NCBI RefSeq assembly: GCF_007004765.1
Contig: NZ_VIKR01000004.1
Span: forward strand, 1-64,000
Source of the DNA: Aliikangiella marina
Lineage (GTDB): Bacteria > Pseudomonadota > Gammaproteobacteria > Enterobacterales > Kangiellaceae
Direction of reading: 5' to 3'
Length of the DNA stretch: 64,000 nt
Position numbers and translations under genes: made by a program. Shown one piece after another: positions 1-9,641 of the stretch (position 1 is the stretch's first letter; each line of letters starts with the position of its first letter). The notes beneath the pieces are model-generated. The model did not search any database, was not told the origin of the DNA, and worked only from the letters and a program-made list of their open reading frames with translations.

Positions 1-3000
1 CCGCGGTCAGCGTTTCGGTATTCGCGACATCGGTACCGAGGGTAATCGTCACATCACTTCCGGTAATCGTTACCGAATCATTATCGGCGCCACCATCAAT
101 TAAGCCGCTTACCGAGCTGTTATCTACGATGGTAATGACATCATCACCCGCCCCAGTTGATAATGAACCCGCCGTACCATTGCCGGTAAATACGATGGTA
201 TCGATACCGGTACCTGTCACAATCGCGCCAGTTACCGAGCCAAAATTATTAATCGTGATGTTGTTATTGCCATTGCCGGCATCAATTGAGCCGACAATTG
301 CGCTGGCGGTAGAGTCTTCCAAGAGAATCGTGTCATCCCCGTCACCGGCGGTAACCGCTCCTGTGACATCACCACCATTATTAATCGTAATATTGTTATT
401 CCCATTTCCAGCATCGAGCGAAGATAGATTTGCGGTTACCGTAAAGGTATCGACGCCACTTCCGCCTTGCAGGTTTTCAAGATTTGAAAAAGAAACAACA
501 TTAGAAGAATTCGTCAAAGTGCCTGAATTATCAGAATCGACAACCCAAGTATTGGTATTAACCGAATCATTACCGACAAGAATATCTGAGCCGCCACCGC
601 CATCAATTGTTGTCGTCACAACATCCGCAAGGATGTTGAACGTATCGATACCGTCATCGCCATTTAACTGACCACCGATATCACTACCAATATCGAATTG
701 ATCGTTACCGGTTCCGCCATTGACGGTTAACGAGCCCGTAGCGATCGTGAGACCAGTGTCAACATTGAAAACGTTACCATTACTATTATTTTGAGCAAAA
801 TCGAAAACCGCATTTCCAACAACCGTCAAATCATCGGTTAACGATAAACCTTGTTGCGAATCAATGGTTAAGTTTCCGCCGACATTCACTGCGCCTAAGG
901 TCGTATCGACACTATTGTTAATCAGAACCGCATTGGCTCCGGTATTGGTTAATATTATCGGACCATTGATCTCATTGTCAGTGACGTCCAAAGTAATTGA
1001 GTTAGCACCTGCATTTAATGTTGTTGTGCCGTTTATCTCTAAATACTGGCCAGCAAAAGTATATTGACTGATACTTCCACCGGTAGTGGTAACCGACAGT
1101 GAACCAGCCGTTATCCGGCCGAGATAAACACCAACGCCACTGACTGAATAACTACCGCCACTGGTAATCGTTACGCTGCCCGCTCCAGCATCAATCGCAT
1201 CGGAATTCGAGAACGCGTTATCGAAGTACCCTGAAGCTGAATTCGCAACAAAATTCCCGCCGCTCGTGGTAACCAGACCGTCTCTAAACTCAATGTTACC
1301 CTCGGCCGAAAAGAGAACGTCTCCCGTATTTGAGTTTATATTGCTGCCATTGAGCGTTACGGCACCAGCAGAAGAGCGAATATTTATTGTTCCGCCATTG
1401 CTAGTAATGTCGCCACTATCAAGATCTAAGTCGCCAGAAGAAGAAAAAAGGAACGCACCACCATTGGTATCAATATCGTTTCCATTAATGTCGATGGTGC
1501 CGTCTGCAGTTGTGGCACTAAAATCTCCGCCACCGGTCGAGATATCACCGGTATTAAAATCAAAATTGCCGTCTTCAGTTGAAGCAGTGAAGTTTCCGCC
1601 ATTTGTTGTGATATTGCCGCCGTTGAAATTGATGTCGCCGGATGCTGAAGATACCGCCCAAAATCCATCCGCCACCAAACTTGAATCCGCTGCCGTAAGC
1701 ACCATGTTGCCAGCAGAGGTTAATGAACTGCCGCTATTTAAATTAATGTCATCACCGGCTCTTACAGTGATCGATGAAGGGGCGGCTGAGCCACCGATTG
1801 CCGCCGAGATGAAAACATCGCGGGCAGCTTCGAGAGAGATACTACCCGAAGTATTGAGCGTGCTATCGATAACTAAGTCGGCGCCAAGATCTGAACACGT
1901 ACCACAACTAATACCAGCCATAAGGCTCAAATCGCCGGCAATCAGGTCAATAGCGGCGTTGATTCGAAGATCATCGCCAGCTTGCAGCGTCAAATTATTG
2001 GTATTTCCTGCGTTTGCAATAATTGCAGAGTCGACTTCAAGATCTCTAAAGGCTTGTAGAAGCACATCGCCATCAACCAACTCAGCAACAATTTGCGCCG
2101 CTGAGATTGAGAAATCCTCACTCGCACCACCGTCAGTAAACAAAACTTCGTTATCTGAAATCTGTCCACCATCATCGTTATTTGTGCCAATGGTGATGTC
2201 TCGCGGATCGAGCAACAAGGTTCCGCCCACGCCGTTGACTGCGCTGCGATCCGTCTCACCTCGGAATAATAGTTGCTCTTTCCCTGAAATTTCGACAAAA
2301 CCACCATCTCCAGCAGTTTGACCGCCTCGGGTATAGATATTACCGCCAAAATAGGTCAATTCATCTGACCATAAAATCACGGTACCACCGTCGCCTTCAT
2401 TCAAAGCATCGGCATAAATTTCGGTGTCATCTCCGACGTACGTCCGTGAAGCATTTCGGATAGCCGAGTTACTACCTTGAAAATCGCCACCAATGAGAAT
2501 GTCTCCGCCACCATTCCTGCCGGAAGAGTCGATTACAGTCTCATCTAAAACCCCGACTTTATCGCCAAGAATTCTTATTTCGCCGCCAAGCCCATTTTCC
2601 GCTCTAGTAGAGATAACACTGTTATCGGTAACTAACGTCACGTCTCTTGACTCAACCGCTATCGCACCACCGTTGCCATTTTCGGCATTCGCTAACAAAA
2701 CTCCGCTGTTAGTGACGTTTTCCCCAACTATTTGGATTTCGCCAGCATCTTCGCCTTCTTCATCGGTTGAAACATCGAGTGAGCCGCTATTTACAACATC
2801 AGCGCCCGCTGTTAATTGATTGCCACTACCGGTATTGATCTGGGCGTTTGAACGAGAAGTCAGCGTAAAAGAACCATCCTCATTAATAATTGCTTCCCGA
2901 GCTTCAGCCATATCACCGACTTGAACGGCTTGAGAAAATATATCTTGGCTGGCACTTGCAGTTAACAAAATACTGCCGCCTGCAGCGTTAATATCACCGG

Positions 3001-3769
3001 TGTTAATTACGGCAGGGTCAACCCCTAGATCTTCCTGAAGAACCGATTCGGTAACTTTTACTCCCAGTAATCCTTGATTATCAAAGGTCAAAACCGCTTC
3101 TCGTCCCGCCGCCAAATTGACTGCACCTAAATTCGCAGCGATTAACCCGTGATTCTCAACTCGGCCACCCAATAATGTGACATTTCCGCCCGTTGCAGCA
3201 TTAATCAAACCATGGTTTATTATGCTGCCACTGACCTCTCCGAGATCGCTAAAAACATAGTCACCATTCATGAAATCTTCAGCAGAGATACTTAAACTCG
3301 TGGCAACCAGTCCGCCAACATTAACAGAAGCAGTCTCTCCGAAGAGAATTCCGTAGGAGTTGAGCAGAACGATATGACCATTAGAGTTAAGCTGGCCAAA
3401 GATTTCAGAAGGCTTGTTATCGAAAATTCGATTGAGCGCGATCGCATTTGCACCGGGCTGGATAAAATCAACGCGACCATTGATTCCAATATCAAAAGTA
3501 TCCCAGTCAACAATTAATGCATTTGAGTTTTGTTGGATTGTTGTCAGTAAACCTGACTCGATGATACTACCTTCGCCTTCAATGATCCGACCGCCAATGG
3601 GCATGTCGATGTCCTCAGCATGCAGAGGGGCGCTTATCGCTAACGACAATGCAAAGCAAACTTGAGCAGATACACGCGATAAACAAGATACATCCTTGGG
3701 CATGGTGAAACTGGATTTGACAACTTTTGAGGCACTTTCCCGCATGCCCTGAACGAAATTCGCTACCAT
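1..3769 (-). CDS. Two-partner-secretion adhesin, filamentous haemagglutinin type (3' end beyond window)
   Basis: The minus-strand frame stays open from 3769 to the left edge, about 1256 codons. A long basic N-region and hydrophobic core end near residue 51 (PLHA/ED), as in extended signal peptides of TpsA proteins. Residues about 55-180 look like the haemagglutination-activity (TPS) domain, with NSNG and NSYGILFG motifs. Then come beta-helix repeats rich in NGG, GGNF and TGDI, and near the edge Asp/Gly-rich stretches (GGTGNDQF, GDGDDTI) resembling RTX calcium repeats. In this family a TpsB pore secretes the protein to the surface; no tpsB is in the window, so it would lie past the left edge. 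In-frame ATGs occur at 3769, 3745 and 3703; 3769 has a GAG five bases upstream and is preferred, but 3703 is possible. Confidence 0.85.
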   Translation of the reverse strand, partial: MVANFVQGMRESASKVVKSSFTMPKDVSCLSRVSAQVCFALSLAISAPLHAEDIDMPIGGRIIEGEGSIIESGLLTTIQQNSNALIVDWDTFDIGINGRVDFIQPGANAIALNRIFDNKPSEIFGQLNSNGHIVLLNSYGILFGETASVNVGGLVATSLSISAEDFMNGDYVFSDLGEVSGSIINHGLINAATGGNVTLLGGRVENHGLIAANLGAVNLAAGREAVLTFDNQGLLGVKVTESVLQEDLGVDPAVINTGDINAAGGSILLTASASQDIFSQAVQVGDMAEAREAIINEDGSFTLTSRSNAQINTGSGNQLTAGADVVNSGSLDVSTDEEGEDAGEIQIVGENVTNSGVLLANAENGNGGAIAVESRDVTLVTDNSVISTRAENGLGGEIRILGDKVGVLDETVIDSSGRNGGGDILIGGDFQGSNSAIRNASRTYVGDDTEIYADALNEGDGGTVILWSDELTYFGGNIYTRGGQTAGDGGFVEISGKEQLLFRGETDRSAVNGVGGTLLLDPRDITIGTNNDDGGQISDNEVLFTDGGASEDFSISAAQIVAELVDGDVLLQAFRDLEVDSAIIANAGNTNNLTLQAGDDLRINAAIDLIAGDLSLMAGISCGTCSDLGADLVIDSTLNTSGSISLEAARDVFISAAIGGSAAPSSITVRAGDDINLNSGSSLTSAGNMVLTAADSSLVADGFWAVSSASGDINFNGGNITTNGGNFTASTEDGNFDFNTGDISTGGGDFSATTADGTIDINGNDIDTNGGAFLFSSSGDLDLDSGDITSNGGTINIRSSAGAVTLNGSNINSNTGDVLFSAEGNIEFRDGLVTTSGGNFVANSASGYFDNAFSNSDAIDAGAGSVTITSGGSYSVSGVGVYLGRITAGSLSVTTTGGSISQYTFAGQYLEINGTTTLNAGANSITLDVTDNEINGPIILTNTGANAVLINNSVDTTLGAVNVGGNLTIDSQQGLSLTDDLTVVGNAVFDFAQNNSNGNVFNVDTGLTIATGSLTVNGGTGNDQFDIGSDIGGQLNGDDGIDTFNILADVVTTTIDGGGGSDILVGNDSVNTNTWVVDSDNSGTLTNSSNVVSFSNLENLQGGSGVDTFTVTANLSSLDAGNGNNNITINNGGDVTGAVTAGDGDDTILLEDSTASAIVGSIDAGNGNNNITINNFGSVTGAIVTGTGIDTIVFTGNGTAGSLSTGAGDDVITIVDNSSVSGLIDGGADNDSVTITGSDVTITLGTDVANTETLTA

Positions 3770-4339
3770 TACTGCTCAAAATTCCCCGAGTTTATTTGAA
3801 ACTTTCCTTAAAAAAACAAACGAGCTTTTCATTTTTTGTTTTCAACTACATCGCAACACTAACGATTGTTAGTGCTCAACCAGTAGGTTTCTATGCGCCC
3901 TTCCTCGTCGAAAGGCTAAATTGGTATTTTACGGCGTCAACCGCATTTTGTGCTTCCGTTAAATATTTTTTGCTTCCATTAAACACTTTTTTGCTGTTAT
4001 TTAACTATGCCGACATCGTGTGGGCAAAAAAGCCGATACGATGCGGGCAAAAGACGCACGACGCTGAATGTTACAGGAATAGCTGTTCAATTCCTATGCA
4101 AAATATTCACTCTAAAGTAACTTATTAATAAAATGAGATTGAATTCAAACAACCAGCATTTTTCAATTGGTTTATGAGATTAATCTGAGCTTAAAATGAG
4201 GGTAGTTAGCTGACACTCGACTCATACTTACCAACGATTAATGCATTCTTGATCAGTGCGCTTGTGATAATAGCCTTTGGCTCCCGCTAAGATACCGCGA
4301 CAACACGATAGCAATATGCAAACCAAGAATGGTCAGGGT
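3770..4339. other. Intergenic region upstream of the adhesin
   Basis: This AT-rich stretch of about 570 bases holds no convincing gene. Around 3949-4005 a T-rich block repeats 'tgcttccattaaa'-like units three times imperfectly. The adhesin promoter should lie here on the minus strand, but I cannot assign its boxes with confidence. Confidence 0.4.
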
Positions 4340-4963
4340 TTATCCCCAAGCTGAATGCATGGGGCCTGCGGTATTATTGGCCTCTAGATGAGCTTCACAA
4401 TGAAACATCGTTGTCCCCTTTTCCCATTGATCATCTCTGGTCCAACAGTAAAGCACTTTGGATTGTAAAAGCGCCTTTACATGTTTACCGTACTGTTGGG
4501 TCGAGTCCAGATATCTAAACACCTCATCACGAGTCCACACATCAAACATTCGGCCGAAGGTTGAATTACCGCCCGTCATCGCGGTTACCTGCTTTTTCCA
4601 AGTATCTTCCATGCCAGGAATAGCAGACAACTCTTTAGCAATAAGTCCTTGATTGTAATGCGCATTAATTTCAGTGGCACCAATCATTTCACTGGATATC
4701 TCGTCGAGTGACTTATCCCAAAATGCTAAGTCCAGACAGTGAGTCAATTCGTGGGCTAATACGCAGGCTTGATTAGCCGCCGGCAGATGATGGGTCCCAA
4801 GTTGTAACCTTGTTGCACCAGTTGCTTTACCATGAGCTTGGAGATCTTTATTTAAACTACCAACAGCAGTTTTTAATGCGTCTGACTCGAGAATTTTTGC
4901 GCCACTCGGTGTGTTGAGTAAAAGCACTAAACCTTCAGTGAAATTTGCAGGTACTGTCAACAT
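4340..4963 (-). CDS. HExxH-motif protein, putative small metallopeptidase-like
   Basis: A protein of about 207 residues with no signal peptide or membrane segment. The central segment LAHELTHCLD carries the HExxH zinc-binding pattern of metallopeptidases. About 19 residues further on, SEMIGATEIN offers acidic residues that could be a third ligand, as in gluzincins. I do not recognise the family; peptidase activity is inferred from the motif only. The ATG at 4963 was chosen because AAGGA lies about seven bases upstream; a TTG two codons earlier overlaps that site. The gene stands alone, in the same orientation as the adhesin downstream and divergent from the kinase at 5366. Confidence 0.65.
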   Translation of the reverse strand: MLTVPANFTEGLVLLLNTPSGAKILESDALKTAVGSLNKDLQAHGKATGATRLQLGTHHLPAANQACVLAHELTHCLDLAFWDKSLDEISSEMIGATEINAHYNQGLIAKELSAIPGMEDTWKKQVTAMTGGNSTFGRMFDVWTRDEVFRYLDSTQQYGKHVKALLQSKVLYCWTRDDQWEKGTTMFHCEAHLEANNTAGPMHSAWG

Positions 4964-5365
4964 GTTCAATCCTTAAATTTTTCAGCCTTCCCATTATTAA
5001 GCATCATATTATTCAATTATTTTATTTTTTAAAAATGAATTTATCAGTAAATATCGAATAAACTCGTTTTCGAGATAAATACTCATCAATGAGGACACCG
5101 GTACAACTCAAAGTCGCGAACCTCTCCATTTCTTTCATTCAAATTTAGTAGCGATGGAGGGGGCATACACCTAGTGAGCACTTTTGATTCACCTATAAGA
5201 CTAATGAGTATACCGAGTAATTGTTACGACATGATGTTAATCAACTTTGTCCATAAAACTGACATTTAATCGATACTGAATGACTAAAAAAGCTTGGCGG
5301 ATATTTTGTAAGCCGTTAATTTAGTTTACTATTCCTTGGTGAAAGTAAGGCTAGTGGAATGATAA
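4964..5365. other. Divergent intergenic region
   Basis: About 400 AT-rich bases between the HExxH gene and the divergent kinase gene. It must contain both promoters. I see no clear palindrome, RNA gene or small coding sequence in it. Confidence 0.4.
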
Positions 5366-6901
5366 ATGACAAAAAACAACTCACCAGATGACAAAACTCG
5401 GATTGCACCAAGTAAACTGACTGATGATCCGCTAGCCGCGCAAGATGAGACGGTCATTAAACAAGCCACCGACAGAACGCGAGTCACACCGGCAACGCAA
5501 CAACGCTTGGACAAACAACCGGACGAGACTGTGGTGAAATCTGACCAAGCGACCAGAATAGCCCCTAGCAAAAGCAAAGCCGCAACTGAAGCAGTTTCTA
5601 GAAATCCAGATAACTTAGATTCACACGACCCATCAGGCCTTGATAACGGCTCAGAAGAAGAAAGGATTATTAAAAACCGGTTTGTGATAAAAGAGTCTCT
5701 CGGTGCTGGTGGTATGGCGATGGTATTCCGCGCGCTCGACCTAAGAAAGCAAGAAACTGGCGACAGCGAACCTTACATCGCGATAAAAATTTTAGGTCGC
5801 GAACTCGAAGATCACCCGCAAGCTTTTGTTACGCTCCAGCGAGAAGCGAAAAAAAGCCAAATCTTATCTCATCCTAACGTAATCAAAGTTTTCGACTTTG
5901 ATCGCGATGGCGATTTAGTTTTTTTGACGATGGAGGAACTGAAAGGGCGGCCACTAAATAAACTATTAAAAGAATATCCTGACGGATTACCACTGGAAAT
6001 TGCGATCCCAATTATCCAGTCAATCAGTGATGGTTTGGCTTATGCACACAAGAAAAATATCGTACATGCGGATTTAAAACTCGAAAATATTTTCTATACC
6101 GATGATGGCGAAGTAAAAATTATCGATTTTGGAATCGCGCGAATCATCACAGACCTTGATAAGCAAGAACGATCTAGTGCGATTTATAACCCAGATGAAG
6201 TCGTGGGACTGACCCCCGCCTATGCGAGTCTCGAAATGTTGCGTGATGAAGCCCCCATCCCTTCAGATGATGTCTATGCACTTGGCATCATTAGTTATGA
6301 GTTACTCACTGGTAGCCACCCCTATAAAAGAAAGCCGGCTGATATCGCCTTTGAAGAGCGTCTCTCATTTAAGAAAATTCCGCAACTCAAAGGTTATCAA
6401 TGGAAAGCAATTGCCAAAGCGCTGTCCTTTGAACATCAAGATCGACTCAAAAATGGCGAAGAGTTCAGAAACCTCTTTGTTGGCCGAGGAAGGGCGATAC
6501 GCAACTTGACCATCGGTTTAGTAACGATTTCCCTGGTATTACTCGTTTCTTTGTTAATTCCCCGCGAAGGAAGCATGGATCACCTCTACGATGAGCTGCC
6601 CCCACAACAACAGGCGAAGTTCGATGAGTTAATGCTACAAGGCAATACCTTACTGGATTTCAACGATTGGAATAACGCGCTGACCATGTTCGAACAGGCC
6701 TATGAAATATTACCCCAGCATAGTCAGACCAAAGCGTCGTTGGACAAAGCTGTTCTTATGATTATTGACACGATAGAGGACAACTCAAGCAATTTAACTC
6801 ATCAAGAAAAACTTGAACAGGTGAATCAATTAAGCCGATACAAATCGCTGATTGATAATGAGCATTTAGAAGATTATAAAAACAAGTTGATGGACAACTA
6901 G
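5366..6901 (+). CDS. Membrane-anchored Hanks-type Ser/Thr protein kinase
   Basis: 511 residues. Residues 1-100 form a polar tail with repeated motifs: TRIAPSK at 11-17 and 63-69, TRVTP at 38-42, and DETV(I/V)K at 27-32 and 53-58. The kinase domain spans about 105-375: glycine loop GAGGMAMVF (113-121), ATP-binding K141, catalytic loop HADLKLEN (234-241) and DFG at 254-256. The Arg of the usual HRD is Ala, making it a non-RD kinase, but Asp236, Lys238 and Asn241 are kept, so activity is expected. One membrane segment follows at about 381-398, then a helical TPR-like tail. The Thr-rich N-tail could be an autophosphorylation or FHA-docking segment (inference). GTGGA lies nine bases before the ATG. 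Confidence 0.93.
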   Translation: MTKNNSPDDKTRIAPSKLTDDPLAAQDETVIKQATDRTRVTPATQQRLDKQPDETVVKSDQATRIAPSKSKAATEAVSRNPDNLDSHDPSGLDNGSEEERIIKNRFVIKESLGAGGMAMVFRALDLRKQETGDSEPYIAIKILGRELEDHPQAFVTLQREAKKSQILSHPNVIKVFDFDRDGDLVFLTMEELKGRPLNKLLKEYPDGLPLEIAIPIIQSISDGLAYAHKKNIVHADLKLENIFYTDDGEVKIIDFGIARIITDLDKQERSSAIYNPDEVVGLTPAYASLEMLRDEAPIPSDDVYALGIISYELLTGSHPYKRKPADIAFEERLSFKKIPQLKGYQWKAIAKALSFEHQDRLKNGEEFRNLFVGRGRAIRNLTIGLVTISLVLLVSLLIPREGSMDHLYDELPPQQQAKFDELMLQGNTLLDFNDWNNALTMFEQAYEILPQHSQTKASLDKAVLMIIDTIEDNSSNLTHQEKLEQVNQLSRYKSLIDNEHLEDYKNKLMDN

Positions 6902-6939
6902 CAATCACAGGAACAATTCTCAAGACGAGATACCTTCGA

Positions 6940-7767
6940 TTATCTTGACTGAAAACCATGTTGTTGGTCGATGATACTATCAAGTGTATCGGACCAATTT
7001 TCGTGCCAGCAACATTGGTGATCATAATCTGGAAAAAGAATTAACTCCCCACCGAGCTTTTGGATAAAGTCCTTAGTTAATTCAGGCGGTACAATCGTAT
7101 CATTTGCACCGACCAAATGAATATTCGGTACGCTCATAGCCTCTATGTTAGTCGCGGGGTTAATCGATAGATCTAGCGGGCTATAATCGTGATAATTGGT
7201 CCAGCGGAATGTATCTAAGTTTGCAGCTATCGTTATCAGTAATTGCGTTTCTTGGAACCGCTCGGCTAAAAGACTGGCAATTACACCGCCACCACTGTAG
7301 CCAATGAATATCACTTGTTCGACCTCGGTGGAACGAATAAATCGCCTAATGACTTTTTCCATGCTATCGATAACATCATGCCCATATCGGCCGTTAGTCC
7401 ACTGTTGTGGCGTGCAATTCTTCGACTGGTGTAATTCAAAATAGCATGGTCGGCCTACGTAGAGTGCAAAATCCCGATCTTGCAATAAAAGTTTCAATGC
7501 CAAAGGGTTATAAGGTGTTGGATTTTGAGAAATTTTATAGCGGCTTATCCACGGTACGCCGTCTCCCTCAAGGTAAATATGTAGTTTTTTCCCTGAGGTC
7601 CGATTACTGACTAATAGATGATTAAACCGCTCTCCCCTTTCAATTTTTTGAATAAGTTCATATTTTTCGAAGAGTTCCTGATGCTGATATTTATTCGTGG
7701 AGCAACCGTTGATTAGCCACAAAATGATAACTATGAAGGTGTTTGAGAGGCGGGATTTTGTTAACAT
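6940..7767 (-). CDS. Alpha/beta-hydrolase lipoprotein
   Basis: From the ATG at 7767 the protein begins with a lipoprotein signal ending in WLINGC, so it should be anchored in the envelope. The nucleophile elbow GYSGGG fits the GxSxG pattern of serine hydrolases. NIHLVGANDTIVPPE supplies the expected acidic residue and YDHQCCWH the late His. The fold is therefore alpha/beta hydrolase; the substrate is unknown. It converges on the kinase gene, with 38 bases between the stop codons. A GTG at 7806 and an ATG at 7779 are alternative starts, but only 7767 gives a compact lipoprotein signal. It is divergent from the caspase operon. Confidence 0.8.
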   Translation of the reverse strand: MLTKSRLSNTFIVIILWLINGCSTNKYQHQELFEKYELIQKIERGERFNHLLVSNRTSGKKLHIYLEGDGVPWISRYKISQNPTPYNPLALKLLLQDRDFALYVGRPCYFELHQSKNCTPQQWTNGRYGHDVIDSMEKVIRRFIRSTEVEQVIFIGYSGGGVIASLLAERFQETQLLITIAANLDTFRWTNYHDYSPLDLSINPATNIEAMSVPNIHLVGANDTIVPPELTKDFIQKLGGELILFPDYDHQCCWHENWSDTLDSIIDQQHGFQSR

Positions 7768-7803
7768 GCTGGCAATCATATCGGATTTTACGCTGCCATG
7801 ACA

Positions 7804-7840
7804 CACTGGCCTGGATAATTGACAAAGCCAAGGGCCAGTG
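7804..7840. promoter_or_regulatory. Inverted repeat around a possible -35 box
   Basis: CACTGGCC (7804-7811) is repeated inverted as GGCCAGTG (7833-7840), with 21 bases between. The loop contains TTGACA at 7819-7824, and 17 bases further on TAGTTT (7842-7847) could be a weak -10. The site lies between the divergent hydrolase and caspase genes and would suit a regulator of the plus-strand operon. It is a candidate only. Confidence 0.35.
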
Positions 7841-7984
7841 CTAGTTTCGTGCGACTGACTTGGGTGATATATTTACTCACGTCAGGCAGTCTTGCAAGCA
7901 CTGAACGTGTGCAATGAATGCAAGCAAAGAATGCAAGCAATGAAGCAGTATGTTGGCAGACTCAAACGACAAGGAATAATTATT

Positions 7985-9607
7985 ATGTTTGACCGGAAAC
8001 ACCTCTCATACTCTTCTATCGCAGTTTGCCTTCTCTCTTTGGTTGGCTGCAAAACCGCTTCCGTTGACACCCAACAACCTCAATCCCAAACCTTATCTGT
8101 TTCTGATTTAGAAGTCGTAGACTGTTTGTTACCTGGTCAAGTCAAACGCTTAGGAACAACTACTTTTGTCACTCAACGCCGCCCAACCAAAACTACTGCG
8201 GCCGACTGTCGCATCCGAGGCGGAGAATATGTTGCATTTGATCGCGCGGATTACAAAACAGCATTAAAAGTTTGGTTACCATCAGCCGAAGCCGGTGATG
8301 CGGAAGCTCAAGCAAACGTTGGTGAAATTTATGAACGAGGATTGAATGGTGAGCCTAACTATGAAGTTGCCGCGTTTTGGTATTTAAAAGCCGCGAAACA
8401 AGGTGATTCACGGGCACAATTCAATTTAGGCACTTTATACGAACAAGGATTGGGTGTACCTAAAAGTAAATTAGAGTCTTTGAATTGGTATCGCAAAGCA
8501 TGGGGAATGAAAGAAGATTCATTGGTCTTTCAGTCAGCCGCAAATCAAGAAGTCAATGAACTTCGAACCGCATTAAATAAAGAACTGAATAAGAAATCAA
8601 GACAGATTAATTTACTGAATAAACAGATAACCCAACTTCAAGCTAAGGCATCGAGTGCTAGCGCTAATGCTGCACTCAAAGAAGAATTAGCTGAATTAAA
8701 AAGCTGGGTAAATAAACTAGAATCAGAGAAAGTCGAACAAAAGCAAGAAATTGATGCACTACCTAAATTCAGAGAGCCCACGCCATTAGAAGCAGAGAAG
8801 TTGTTTGCCGAACAAAACACCAATACTTCAGATGATTCTAAATATGGGAAATACTACGCCCTTATTATCGGTAATCAAGATTATGAAAATCTTGAAGATT
8901 TAGATTCACCATTAAATGATGCCGCGCGTGCCGCGGAAATATTAAAAGAGCGTTATGACTTTAATGTTGAGCTACTCACTAACGTTAACAACTTACAAAT
9001 AATGCAAGCGTTGAATCGACTCAATGAAGTCCTCACAGAAAACGACAACCTATTAATTTTTTATGCTGGCCACGGTAGTCGAATCAAAAACGCTGACTGG
9101 GAGAGTGGATACTGGCTACCGATTAATGCTGACTTACCCCCAAACGATACTCGCTGGGTTTCAAATGAGTCGATCACTCGCCATCTTTCGCGATTGAAAG
9201 CAAAACGCGTGTTAGTGATGGCTGACTCTTGTTATGCCGGATTACTCTCCTCAGCACCAGGCTTTGTTTTTGCCGGAGCAAAAGCGAATTACAGTGGTGC
9301 CTATTTAGATTTTGTCCTGCCAAAAAAATCGCGACTACTATTAACTTCGGGTGGTGACCAACCGGTGCTGGATAATTTTGGGAAAGGTCACTCAGTGTTT
9401 GCGCGTGCGTTGCTTGATCAACTCGCCAACAATACAAAAATTATTTCCGGTTCAGAATTATTTTTAACCATTAGAGACTCAGTCAAAGTTGCAGCAAATG
9501 CTGTGGGTGTAGAGCAAACTCCAGAGTTTAAGGCAATAAAAGGAGCCGGTCATGAGGCAGGAAGCTTTTTCTTTGTACCAAGACAATCGGCGCAACTCTC
9601 AGAATAA
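7985..9607 (+). CDS. Lipoprotein with Sel1 repeats and a caspase-like (C14) domain
   Basis: From the ATG at 7985 (AAGGA about 11 bases upstream) the protein has 540 residues. A signal peptide ends at a lipobox (LSLVGC, Cys22). Residues about 88-174 carry Sel1/TPR-like repeats (AEAQANVGEIYERG, SRAQFNLGTLYEQG). A coiled coil spans about 190-260. Residues about 289-534 form a caspase fold: ALIIGNQDY at the first strand, catalytic His363 in YAGHG and catalytic Cys416 in DSCYAG. Both members of the dyad are present, so a Cys protease of the orthocaspase/metacaspase type is likely, working at the envelope. An autotransporter-barrel gene follows 34 bases later and a haem lipoprotein gene after that, suggesting an operon. 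Substrate unknown. Confidence 0.9.
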   Translation: MFDRKHLSYSSIAVCLLSLVGCKTASVDTQQPQSQTLSVSDLEVVDCLLPGQVKRLGTTTFVTQRRPTKTTAADCRIRGGEYVAFDRADYKTALKVWLPSAEAGDAEAQANVGEIYERGLNGEPNYEVAAFWYLKAAKQGDSRAQFNLGTLYEQGLGVPKSKLESLNWYRKAWGMKEDSLVFQSAANQEVNELRTALNKELNKKSRQINLLNKQITQLQAKASSASANAALKEELAELKSWVNKLESEKVEQKQEIDALPKFREPTPLEAEKLFAEQNTNTSDDSKYGKYYALIIGNQDYENLEDLDSPLNDAARAAEILKERYDFNVELLTNVNNLQIMQALNRLNEVLTENDNLLIFYAGHGSRIKNADWESGYWLPINADLPPNDTRWVSNESITRHLSRLKAKRVLVMADSCYAGLLSSAPGFVFAGAKANYSGAYLDFVLPKKSRLLLTSGGDQPVLDNFGKGHSVFARALLDQLANNTKIISGSELFLTIRDSVKVAANAVGVEQTPEFKAIKGAGHEAGSFFFVPRQSAQLSE

Positions 9608-9641
9608 AATTACAAATTAAAAATACACAAGGAACAGCACT

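Noticed and set aside
1266-2321. Plus-strand open frame of 351 codons
   Set aside because: It is the antisense shadow of the adhesin gene: its Pro/Ser/Val-rich product has no signal or family, and the minus strand reads a clean TPS protein throughout.
3727-4128. Plus-strand open frame of 133 codons
   Set aside because: No ribosome binding site, low-quality composition, and it overlaps the start of the divergent adhesin gene.
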